Assembly (NCBI GenBank): GCA_963744305.1 | Contig: CAVUTF010000040.1 | Coordinates: forward strand, 1-64,000 | Direction of reading: 5' to 3' | Source: FEN-1219 sp963744305 | GTDB taxonomy: Bacteria; Pseudomonadota; Gammaproteobacteria; Steroidobacterales; Rariloculaceae | DNA: 64,000 bases | Shown: positions 40,090-49,855 of the stretch, piece after piece | Position numbering within the stretch: the first letter of the stretch is position 1 | Layout of the letters: each line of letters begins with the position of its first letter | Notes under the pieces: generated by a model | Told to the model about the DNA's origin: nothing | Database searches by the model: none | What the model saw: only the letters and a program-made list of their open reading frames with translations | Position numbers and translations under genes: made by a program

Positions 40090-41631
40090 AAGAGAAGTTA
40101 TCTCTTGCTGGTGTGCATCTCGCTGGCGGCCGCGGATGCGGCGGCGCAGTTTCGCGAACTGCCGATCGGCGAAACCGCCGAGCGCCACATTTCCAGCGAC
40201 CAGATATTCACGGAATGGGTGCAGGATGCGGCCGTGCTCGAGACCGACGGCGGCGACAGGATCGAGACTCGCGAGGTGGTCGCGCAGGCGCCCGAAACCG
40301 TCAAGCTCAAGGATCTCGTTCCGCCGATTCGATTCGAGTCCGGCGTCGCCGATATCCCGGAAGATTACATCGCCCGGCTGCGGACGATCCTCGACGGCCT
40401 GCGTGGCCGGGCGAATGTCCGGCTGCACTTGGTCGGGCACGCGGACGACCAGCCGCTGTCGTTCGCTCTCGCGCAGATCTACGGAGACAACCAAGGACTG
40501 TCCCGTGAGCGCGCAGGAGAGGTGGCCGAGCACTTTCAAGCGGCGCTCGGGCTTCCGCCGCAATCGATCTCCTACGAATGGGCCGGCGAGACGCAGCCGA
40601 TCGCAAGCAATGCCACGGAGCAGGGGCGGGCGCTGAACCGGCGCGTCGAAGTGGAGGTGTGGTACGACGAGGCGACGCAGACCGTCGCGCAGGAGGAGTT
40701 CGTCGTTGCCGAGCCGATCAGGCGCGTGAAAGTGTGCCGCATCGAAACGGTTTGCAAGTTGAGCTACACGGAAGGTCACGCGCGCCGTGCGCGCATCCAA
40801 AACCTCGTCGCGCCTCTGGGCTACGAGGAAGAGACGATCGAAGTGACGGAGGCGTTCATAGAGCGGATTCGCCAAGCCTTCCACAACTTGAGCGACAAGC
40901 AGAACGTCGCGGTGAAATTCATCGGTTACTCGGACAACGCGCCGTTGACCGGACGCAACGAGCGCATCTACGGCACGCACCTGGGCTTGTCCAACGCCCG
41001 AGCGATCCGGGTCGCGCTGACCATCCAGGAGGCCCTTGCGTTGCCGACGGCGGCCGTTCAAAGCGAGGGCCGCGGCGTCGTCAAGCCGCTCGGGTCCAAC
41101 GAGACCGCGCAAGGCCGCGCGCTGAATCGGCGTATCGAGGTGGAGTTCTGGTACGACGATCCGCTGCAGGAGTTGCCGGACGAGCCTCAGATGTGTCCGG
41201 ATGCGGCCGGCGCCGAAACCGTGACCAAGGTTTACGAGCCATCCTGGGGACGGATCGATCCGCTACGTCTCGACCATGGGCAAGCCGTGATACCCGCGGG
41301 ATACACGGACGCCTTGCGCCGCGCGCTCGGAGATATCGCCGACAAAACCAATGCGCGGTTGCGGTTCATCGGCTACACGACCAACGAACGTCTCGATCGG
41401 CGCACTGCGCTCGTGTACGGCGACGATATCGGACTCTCGGCCGCGCGCGCGCGCCGGGCGATGGAGACGGTCAGCGGACAAATGCAACTCGCCGCCGAGC
41501 AAGCCGAGTTCGAGGGGCGCGGTTACGTACAGTCCGCCGACGTTGTCAATGCCGGCTTCATTCAGGGTGAGGCCTCGCACGTCGTCGTCCAGGTCGTGTA
41601 CGACGAGCTTGCCGAGCTGAATGATCTATGA
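40084..41631 (+). CDS. Protein with three OmpA-like peptidoglycan-binding domains
   Basis: The start at 40084 gives a clean signal peptide (MIKRSYLLLVCISLAAADAA); the duplicated start at 40063 adds MIKQVSS. Three OmpA/MotB-type domains follow, each with its own core: residues about 80-200 (LHLVGHADDQ, NQGLSRERAGEV, NRRVEVEVWYDE), 230-370 (VKFIGYSDNAP, LGLSNARAIRV, NRRIEVEFWYDD) and 390-510 (LRFIGYTTNER, IGLSAARARRA). Only the first keeps the full NxxLSxxRAxxV peptidoglycan-binding motif. It probably anchors the surface complex to the cell wall. Its stop overlaps the next start by 11 bases. Confidence 0.88.
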   Translation: MIKRSYLLLVCISLAAADAAAQFRELPIGETAERHISSDQIFTEWVQDAAVLETDGGDRIETREVVAQAPETVKLKDLVPPIRFESGVADIPEDYIARLRTILDGLRGRANVRLHLVGHADDQPLSFALAQIYGDNQGLSRERAGEVAEHFQAALGLPPQSISYEWAGETQPIASNATEQGRALNRRVEVEVWYDEATQTVAQEEFVVAEPIRRVKVCRIETVCKLSYTEGHARRARIQNLVAPLGYEEETIEVTEAFIERIRQAFHNLSDKQNVAVKFIGYSDNAPLTGRNERIYGTHLGLSNARAIRVALTIQEALALPTAAVQSEGRGVVKPLGSNETAQGRALNRRIEVEFWYDDPLQELPDEPQMCPDAAGAETVTKVYEPSWGRIDPLRLDHGQAVIPAGYTDALRRALGDIADKTNARLRFIGYTTNERLDRRTALVYGDDIGLSAARARRAMETVSGQMQLAAEQAEFEGRGYVQSADVVNAGFIQGEASHVVVQVVYDELAELNDL

Positions 41632-44600
41632 AGGTGTCGACATCACGCGCATGACGCGAGAGTTGCGCCCGCAAAACCCGCTCGGTCTGAACCTCATGCG
41701 CATCACCGTGGACGGTGAGCCGATCGATGACCCGGAGAGGAGCTCGGCCGACATCCAGCGATGCACCGACGTCGCGCTCGAGCGCGCCGATATTCAGTTC
41801 GGCTTCGACAACTTGAGGTCGAGCCCGCGGCTCAGCGTCGCGGCGCATCCGGCGACCGTGTTGCTGCAAGCCAGAGGCCTAGAAGGTCCGGCCGCATCGC
41901 CGGTGCGGTTCACGATGTACGCGAATTACTCGCACTTCATCGAGCGTGCGGAAGTGCGGATATTCGAGCGCGACCAGTCGACGGAAGCGGAGCCGCTCGA
42001 GGTCGTCGAGATCGGGCCCGACGGCTTCGCCGAGTGGCAGCCCCTGACGCTGCCGTTCGCAGCGCCTGCGCGTGAGCTGAAGTATGTGCTGCGCGCCTAC
42101 GGCGAGAACGGCAGCTTCGATGAGACGTTGCCGCAGCCGCTCTGGTTCGTGTACGACGAGGGCGACACGCCGCAGGTCGCTCCCGAGAGCGCGGCGGAGG
42201 GATCCGATTCGCAATGGGAGGGCGGCAGCCAAACGGCTTCCACGACGCTAGCGTCCGCTGCGTATGGCGAAACTGGCTTGGCCGTGCAAAACATCCCGCT
42301 CAGCAGCGGTACGGTAACGGTGCGGGGCAGCGGCATTCCGCCGGAGCACGCAGTGTGGGTCGCCGGACGGCGCGTGCCCGTGGACGCGACGGGCAATTTC
42401 ATCGCGGAAGAGATTCTGCCGACGGGCGCGCATACCGTCGAGGTCGGCGTCGTCGACGCCGCGGGCAACGGCGAGGTGTTCTTGCGCGATCTCGAGCTCG
42501 AGCGCAAGGACTGGTTCTACGTCGGCATGGCCGATCTCACGCTGTCGGAGCACAACACGAGCGGCGCCATCGACTTGCTACAAGGTGAAAACCCTCTGTA
42601 TCCGCTCGACTCCTCCGCGGACGCTCGGCTCGCGTTCTACGTTGACGGCAAGTTCAGTGAACACTGGCGCATGAAGGCGAGCGCCGATACGCGCGACGGA
42701 CCGCTCGAAGATCTGTTCAGCAACTTCATGGACAAGTCGCCGGAGTCGCTGTTCAGGCGAATCGACTCCGATTATCACTATCCGACGTTCGGCGACGACG
42801 GCACGGTCGAGGAATCGGCGCCGACGCTAGGCAAGTTCTATGTGCGCGTCGAGCACGACGACAACTATGGTCTCTGGGGCAATTTCAAGGTCGGCTACAT
42901 GGAGAACGAGCTCGCGCAGATCGACCGCGGGCTCTACGGCGGCAATCTGCACTATCAAGCGGAATCCACGACGAGCTTCGGCGCGCCGCGTTTCGCGTTG
43001 GATGGCTTCACGGCTGAGCCGGGTACGATGGCGAGCCGCGAGGAATTCCGCGGCACGGGTGGTTCGCTGTATTTCCTGCGTCGCCAAGACATTCTCTCCG
43101 GCTCCGAGCGGGCGCGGATCGAGCTGCGGGACAAAGCTTCGGGGATCGTCACGGGAGTCGTGAACCTGCGCCCCGGGCTCGACTATGACGTCGACTATCT
43201 GCAGGGACGCATTTTGCTTACGGAGCCCCTGAACTCGACCGCGGACGACCAATTGCTCGTTCGCAGCGGCTCGCTCTCCGGCGACGAGGCTTACCTCGTC
43301 GTGCGTTACGAGTACGCACCGGGCTTCGAGGAGCTCGACGCAGTTGCCGTCGGCGGACAGGGACACTATTGGATCGGCGACCGCTTCAAGCTCGGGCTCA
43401 CGACCAACAGCAACGACGAGGGCGACACGGACAGCAGCTTGAACGGCGCGGACCTGACCTTTCGCATGAGCTCGCAGTCCTGGGTCAAGCTGCAGGGAGG
43501 GGCCAGCGAGGGACTGATCTCGACGCCGTTCCGATCGGATGATGGCGGCTTCGGTTTCTACGGTTACGACGACACGGTCTTTGCCGGTGCCGCGGCCGAC
43601 GCGCGCCGCGCTGATGTGAGCGTCGGGCTGGGTGACATTTTCGACGGCAACAAGGGCCGCGTGCTCCTCTACACGCAGGAGCTCGACGCCGGCTACTCGG
43701 CGCCGGGGCTCACGACGCTCACGGACACGGAGAACTACGGTGCGGCGTTCAAGATGCCGGTGACGGACCGGCTTTCGTTGAACGCCAAGGCGGACATCAG
43801 GGCTCAAGAGCAGGGACTCGAAACGCAGGCCAGAGAGCTCGATCTCGGCTATCGGTTCACAAACAAATGGGACATGAGCACTGGCGTCAGAACCGATTTT
43901 CGCCGCGACAGCTCGCCGATCATCCCGCTTACGCAACAGGAAGGTGAGCGGACGGACGGCGTCGTGCAGATCGGCTACGACTCCGGAGCAAAGTGGCGCG
44001 CTTACACGTTCCTCCAAGAGACGCTGTCGGTCGACGGCAATCGTGCGGACAACGGGCGCGTCGGCGTCGGCGGCCTATTCCGGCTCTCCGAGCGCCTGCG
44101 CGTCGATGCGGAGGTCTCCAACGGCGATCTCGGTGAAGGCGGCAAGCTCGGCACGAGCTATTCGCCCACGGACCGCACGAGCGTTTATATGAACTACTCC
44201 CTCGAAAACGAACGGGCGGACAACGGTTGGCTGCGCTCGAACAGCGGCGCCGTCGGTAATCTCGTCGCGGGCGTGAAGACGCGCCTGACCGACAGCGCGA
44301 GCATCTACGTCGAGGAGCGGCACCAGGACACCGATCTGATGCTCGGGCTCACGCATTCCACGGGCGTGACCCTCGCGCCGACCGAGCGGCTGAACTTCGG
44401 GGCGAGCACCGACATCGGCACGCTAACGGACATGCAAACGGGTGCCGAAACGAGGCGCAAGGCCGGCGGATTCCGCGCCGGATACGCCTTCGACGCGTTT
44501 CAGTTCTCGAGCGGCATCGAGTATCGGTTCGATGAAGCCGAGCAGCTGGATTTGTCCTTGACCGAAAGAACCACCTGGCTGTTCAGGACGAACGTCAAAT

Positions 44601-45206
44601 ACCAGATCGCGCCCGATTGGCGTCTAGTCGGTAAGCTGCATCACTCCGACAGCGAAAGCTCCCAAGGGGCGTTCTACGACGGCGGATATACGGAAGCCGT
44701 TCTCGGCTACGCGTTCCGGCCGGTCCGGCACGACAAATTCGACGTCTTGGCGAAGTACACCTACTTCTACAACGTTCCGACGACGGAGCAGATCACGCTG
44801 CAGAATACGTCCGCGGAGTTCATTCAGAAGAGCCACGTCTCGGCGCTCGACCTCACCTACGACATCGCTCCGCGCTGGTCGATCGGCGGCAAGTACGCCT
44901 ATCGTCGCGGCAAAGCGAGTCTCGATCGTGCTGAATCCGGAGTTCTTCAGCAATACCGCACACCTTTACATCGTGCGCACGGATTTCACGTTCAAGCGGG
45001 AGTGGGAGGCCATCATCGAGGCTCGCACTCTCGATCTCCCGGATGTTGGTGATCGGCGCAGCGGTTCGCTGGTTGCCGTATCGCGCGCCCTCAACAAGTA
45101 CGTCAAGCTCGGCGTCGGATACAACTTCACGGACTTTTCCGACGATCTCACGGACCTCAACTTCGACGACCGAGGAGCGTTCATCAACGTGACCGGCGCG
45201 CTGTGA
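41621..45206 (+). CDS. Large outer-membrane beta-barrel protein of the surface operon (one frameshift)
   Basis: About 1,195 residues. The first 290 are beta-rich, including an Ig-like part (GSGIPPEHAVWVAGRRVPVD, AHTVEVGVVDAAGNGEVFLR). From about residue 300 amphipathic strands with acidic/aromatic turns continue to the end (LGYRFTNKWDMSTGVRTDFR, AGYAFDAFQFSSGIEYRFDE), the pattern of a large outer-membrane barrel, finishing GAFINVTGAL after a shift near 44930. No signal peptide follows ATG 41621 (MIYEGVDITRMTREL), which is odd for a barrel. Either export relies on fusion to the preceding OmpA-type protein through an indel, or the true start is different. Confidence 0.78.
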
Positions 45207-45236
45207 TGACTGCCACAGCCGGGTAGAAACGCAACG

Positions 45237-46156
45237 TCAGCGATAGCCGGTAGCGTCGGCCGGCTTGCCCGCTTCCTGCACTTCGCGAACGTACCGCCAA
45301 GCGTCCGGGCGGGAGCCGTCGACGTCGGTAAAGCCGTATACCTTCGCGAGATCGCCGCTCGAGGTGGATTGCCCATTCCAACGCGAGCGATTCGGATCGG
45401 CTGCGAGCGCCGCGATAGCGCGGCCGACGAAACGCGGAGTCTCGGAGATCACGAAATGCGGCACCTTCGCGGTCGCGTCGCGCCAGTTGTCTTCGGTGAC
45501 GCCGAAGGCCTCTAGCATCATCTCCGAGCGCAACCACCCGGCGTGATCGAAACGGAGGTCGCGCCGCGCGCTGCGAGGTCCTTGGCATGTGCCCACGCCA
45601 TGCGCGTCACCGCCACCTTCGCGAGATCGTAGAAGGGGTTGATCCTGTAATGATCGGCGTTGTAGTCGGCCGTGCCGTCCGTCACCTCGACGAGTAGTCC
45701 GCCCGCGCGCTCGATCAAGAGCGGCAGCGCGAAGTGCGCGGTGATCAGATGCGTGTGAACGCCAAGCGTCAACATGCGCAGGCCGTTCACAAGGTCATGC
45801 TCCCAGACGGGCTTGTTCCATTCCTTCAGCGTCTCGCCGCCCCATACGTCGTTGACGAGCACGTCGAGACGGCCGTGCTCCGCGCGGATGCGGGCGACGA
45901 GCGCCTCGACGTCGCGTGCGAAGAGATGATCGACTCTCACGGCGACGGCGCGACCGCCGGCCGCGGCGATGAGCTCGGCCGTTTCCTCGATGGTCTCCGG
46001 TCGGGCGTATTCGGATTTCTGCTCGCGCGTGGTCCGGCCGGTCACATAGACCGTCGCGCCGGCAGCGCCGAGCTCGATCGCAATGCCGCGTCCGGCTCCG
46101 CGCGTGGCGCCTGCGACGAGCGCCACCTTTCCCTCGAGCGACGATTGGCTAGTCAA
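45237..46156 (-). CDS. Short-chain dehydrogenase/reductase (frameshifted)
   Basis: A Rossmann-fold SDR: GATRGAGRGIAIELG is the TGxxxGxG cofactor loop, and YDLAKVAVTRMAWA supplies the catalytic Tyr-x3-Lys. The VYVTGRTTRE stretch following the second strand suggests NADP. A shift near 45545 is needed to read the last 110 residues (SEMMLEAFGVTEDNW to PADATGYR). The start is a TTG at 46156 with AAGGGGA upstream, overlapping the RtcB stop; translational coupling is likely. Substrate is unknown. Confidence 0.8.
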
Positions 46157-47562
46157 TCGGTCCCCTTGATGTTCGCGACAGGATACAGCCGCTGCGCGAC
46201 GCGCGCGATTCCTGCCGTCTCGAGCACGCGCAGCACCGCATCGAGCTGCTTGTAGACGTGGCCGCACTCGTCGAGTGGCGTGCGCTCCGTGTTGCCGGCG
46301 ATCCCTCGTATCGGCACGCCGCCGAGCACGCGATCGATGCCCCGCATCTCGGCATCGATCTCGTCATGCCTGATCGCAAGATCGCGTTTTGCTTGACCGC
46401 GCGCCATCACGCGTCCCGCTCCGTGATTCACCGAGCACGCCGAACGGTACGCACCCTCGAGCGGATACACAATGGCCGCGCCGTCGAGCATCGAGCCCGG
46501 CACGAGACACGGGTGCCCCGTGTCCGCCCACGGCGTCCCTTCAAGATCCGGATGCCCCGCGGGGAACGCGCGTGTTGCGCCTTTGCGATGCACGAAGCCA
46601 GCTCGCGTCGAGCCGTCCGGCAGCACGAGCGTCTCCTCTTGAACGAGGTTGTGCGAGATCTCGTAGAACACCTCGCCCGTCACGCCGAACACGTTCTCGA
46701 GCGCCTGCTGCACCCCGCGCACGATGCTGTGACGATTCGCGACGGCGTAGTTCGCCGCCGAATTGTGATGCGCCCAGTACTCGCGGCCGAGGGGCTCGTC
46801 CGCACGCAGCCACGACTCCTCGCGGCGATTCTTCGGCATGCCGCGAAGCTCGGCGCCCGCGTAGAAGTAGTGGTTCGCCGTCTGCCAGCCGTAGCCGCGG
46901 CTGCCGCAGTGGACCATGACCCACACGGAGCCGTCATTGACGTCGACCTGCATCTCGACGAAATGATTGCCGCCGCCGACCGAGCCCAACTGCGGGCACG
47001 CTTTGTCGCGCGCACGCGCAATTCGGCCCGTGTCGAGCACGGCTTCGTCGACGGGGATGTATTGGCGCTCGCAGACGTCGGCCGGCACGCCGATCGCCTT
47101 TGCACCGAAGCGAAAGATCTCCTCCACCTTCGCCTCGGACACGCGCGGCATGTGCTTCGGCCGGTGGCTGCCGACGCCGGTCGCGATGCGCATCTCGACC
47201 TCGCGGATCCAGCGCTTGCGCCGGTCCCAGTCCGCAACGTCCGCGGCATGCAACTTCGGCGCGCGCAAGTAGACCACGCCGCACGAGATGTCGTAGCCGC
47301 TGCCTGCCTGGATGATCACGTCGTCGGTCACGGCCACGCCGCCGACCGGGATGCCGTAACCGAGATGCACGTCGGGCATCAAGTACAAGCCGATCATTCC
47401 GGGATACGCGGCTGCTGCTGCCGCTTGGCGCCAGAGCGCCTCGTCGGTTTGAGCGAACAGCGCCTCCGAAAGAAACGCGTGCACGTCGACGCGCATGGCG
47501 TCGACCTTCGGCAGCACGTAGCGCGCGTCCGATACCTTTTGAACTTGCTCCAAGTACGACAT
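46153..47562 (-). CDS. rtcB: RtcB-family RNA ligase
   Basis: RtcB joins 2',3'-cyclic phosphate or 3'-phosphate RNA ends to 5'-OH ends using GTP and Mn2+. Landmarks: LMPDVHLGYGIPVGGVA, SGYDISCGV (metal-binding Cys), GSVGGGNHFVEMQ, VHCGSRGYGWQ, HRKGATRAFPAGHPDL and NHGAGRVMARGQAKR, which holds the His that is guanylylated. I place the start at ATG 47562 (MSYLEQVQKVSDARYVLP), where the family normally begins. The frame, however, continues upstream without a stop into a secreted domain (47563-48238). Confidence 0.88.
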   Translation of the reverse strand: MSYLEQVQKVSDARYVLPKVDAMRVDVHAFLSEALFAQTDEALWRQAAAAAAYPGMIGLYLMPDVHLGYGIPVGGVAVTDDVIIQAGSGYDISCGVVYLRAPKLHAADVADWDRRKRWIREVEMRIATGVGSHRPKHMPRVSEAKVEEIFRFGAKAIGVPADVCERQYIPVDEAVLDTGRIARARDKACPQLGSVGGGNHFVEMQVDVNDGSVWVMVHCGSRGYGWQTANHYFYAGAELRGMPKNRREESWLRADEPLGREYWAHHNSAANYAVANRHSIVRGVQQALENVFGVTGEVFYEISHNLVQEETLVLPDGSTRAGFVHRKGATRAFPAGHPDLEGTPWADTGHPCLVPGSMLDGAAIVYPLEGAYRSACSVNHGAGRVMARGQAKRDLAIRHDEIDAEMRGIDRVLGGVPIRGIAGNTERTPLDECGHVYKQLDAVLRVLETAGIARVAQRLYPVANIKGTD

Positions 47563-48238
47563 TTCTACTCGAGCTAGCGGCTCGCTTGCCGCCGCCTCCA
47601 GAGCTCCGGATTCGCCGTGGTCCACGCGCCAGTCGGGCTTGCTCCAGGTGGGGCGAACCTCGAACACGCGCGCGGTCGAACCGAGCTTGGCGGCGGCGGC
47701 GTTTGCATCCGCGAGCGTCCCGGCGGAAACGATCTCGAACCGCATTCCGTCTTGCGTCTCGAACAACGCGCCGACCGTGATATCGGGCGCCGTCGCGATC
47801 ACCGCGAACGCCTCACTTCCGACTCGCCAGGCCGATTTGCCGCTCACGTCGGCGCGATAGTTCGTGAAGTAAGCGATGGGCTCGTCGGTGATGTCTTTCT
47901 TCAACGCTGCGAGCTCGCGCATCGCGTTCAACAACGGCTCGTTCTCAGCGTACGCTCGCGCGACGCGATCGATCTCCGCTTGCGATGGGTACATGACGAA
48001 CCACCACACTTCCTTCGGCTCGCCCAATGACTCCAACGCGAGATAGCTGTTGGGGCAGCCGAGGCGAGCGCAGACCTCGGCGAGCCGTTCTTCGATCGCG
48101 CCGTATTCGGCTTCACCTCCGGGTTTGATGCGCTCGATCGTGATTTGCAGGATGGGCGGCGGCGTCCCTTGCGCCGCAACGAAAGACGCGCGAAGCGCGG
48201 CGAGCAGCAAAAGGAAACGCGACATGCGCTTTACCATG
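47563..48238 (-). CDS. Secreted NIPSNAP-like domain in frame with RtcB
   Basis: ATG 48238 starts MVKRMSRFLLLLAALRASFV, a signal peptide cleaved near AAQGTPPP, followed by an alpha/beta domain (LQITIERIKPGGEAEYGAIE, VWWFVMYPSQAEIDRVARAY) resembling NIPSNAP/antibiotic-monooxygenase-type ferredoxin folds. In the sequence as given it reads straight into RtcB. With one base change of frame near 47640 it would instead end ANPELWRRRQASR at a TAG (47576-47574), 12 bases before the RtcB ATG. I favour two separate genes in one operon, since exporting RtcB makes little sense. Confidence 0.6.
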
Positions 48239-48353
48239 CTCCCCCCGTGTTGCGTCTGCCGACGAAGCCGAGCCCATTGTAGGCCAAGGACCTGGCCCAC
48301 ACGGCCGTCGCCTCGCGCGCACTCGATGCAGAGCCGCGGCGGCCGCGACGCGG

Positions 48354-49728
48354 CTATTTCGGCCGATACGCCGTGCGCGCCGTATCACCGTATGGCGCGG
48401 GACCGACCGTCACGCGGACTCTTCGCCTGCTTGTGTCGCTCCACCGTCGGTTTCGTGGAGCCGCCGCCTTCCTCGCCCCACACGAGCGTGAGCTTTGTGC
48501 CCGGTTTTGCGTGCTTCACGTCGACGACCGCCAGGGAGAGCATCGAACGCTCGTTGAAGCTGAAACCGGTGTACGTCGACAGCCCGACGACCCTGCTGCC
48601 TTTGAGCACTTTGTCGAACGGCAACGTCGCATAGTTCGCGAGCGGGAAGTCGATGTACTTCGACACGCCCTTGCCGCTATGGAACAAGGTGCCGAGCGCG
48701 TTGGCAACGTCCTCGCCGTTCCAAGCAAGCGTGACCTTCTGCCGCTTCGGCTTTTTCGCAAGTTTCTCGAGTGCTTTGCGGCCCACGAACTTGTGATCGA
48801 ACTTCACGAACGCTCCGTAGCCCAAGTCGAACGGCGTCAAGTAGTAGTCCTCGATGTCGTTCGAGTAGAAGCTGCCGCCGAGCGACGCCATCGCCTCGTA
48901 GCTATTGCCGCCGAGCCATTTGCGATACGGCTTCATCTTGCTGCCCGTGTACACGGCGGGGAGGGGCGAGGGAATCCAGCCGGACTCCAGTGTGCTCGTC
49001 GGATACGTTCGTGCGCCGACCTTGCGAATCCCGAAGGTCTTGCCCGCCTCCATGAGCGCATCGCGGACGGCATCCCCGTCGGCCCAGGGTCCGAAAAGCT
49101 CCCAGCCGGGTTGGCCCACCATGCCGTGGCGCAAGGCACGCACCTTCTTCCCTGCAATCGTGACCGTGTTCATGTTGAAGAACTTGATGTCGGGCGCGGG
49201 CTTGCCGGTCGCCTTCTCCATCACCTTCGCGGCGTTCGGGCCCTGCACTTGATAGCGGTAGGACTTGCGGTGTCCCTTGTTCACAAGCGAACGTTCGTCG
49301 CGCTTGGCCTTCGCCTTGTACTTGCCGTTCTCGACGTGGAACTGAACCCAGTTCAGTGCCGGGGGGCGGCCGACGAGATTGAACTTGTTCGGGGCCAAGT
49401 GAAACAGAATCGCGTCGCCGATCACGTAGCCGTCGTGATTGCACGCGACGAATTGCTTGGCCGTGTTGACGCGAAAGTTGTCGAACGTGTTTACGCCGAG
49501 ATCGGAAAACACCTTGAGCGCGTCCTTGCCTTCCACGTACAGATCCGTCATGTGATGCGACTGATCGAGCAGTGCGCAGGTCTCTCGCCACGAGCGCTGC
49601 TCGTCGCGCCAATTCGTGAACTCGGTGGGCACCACCGGAAACGCATATGGCCCGATCTGCGAGTTGCGCAGCATGTTCACCGGGTTCTTGGCGGCCTTGA
49701 TGGCCTCCTGCAGATTCTTATGAGTCAT
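48354..49728 (-). CDS. LigM/DesA-like tetrahydrofolate-dependent O-demethylase paralogue (3' frameshift)
   Basis: It aligns end to end with the next gene: NPVNMLRNSQIGPYAFPVVP, LLDQSHHMTDLYVEG, LESGWIPSPLPAVYTG and YLTPFDLGYGAFVKFDHKFV. The family has the GcvT aminomethyltransferase fold and moves methyl groups from methoxy-aromatics to tetrahydrofolate. It is more diverged from LigM than its neighbour. The given frame stops early at 48385; a one-base shift near 48420 restores VTVGPAPYGDTARTAYRPK and a stop at 48354-48356, matching the neighbour's VSPVPYSNVARETYAAGW. The start is ATG 49728, aligned with that of the paralogue. Confidence 0.82.
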
Positions 49729-49855
49729 GGACACATCCCCCACTTTTCTCGCGGGTCCAGTCCGTCGCGAGTGATCCGGTCCCGACTAGGTAGACGGGGC
49801 GCGTGCCGGCCGACACTCCGCCTGGATCTGTCGCGTTGGAGACCCGCTTGCCTTG

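Noticed and set aside
42827..44017. 396-codon minus-strand frame
   Set aside because: It is a shadow of the beta-barrel gene.
46258..47577. 439-codon plus-strand frame
   Set aside because: It is antisense to RtcB, with no recognisable domains.
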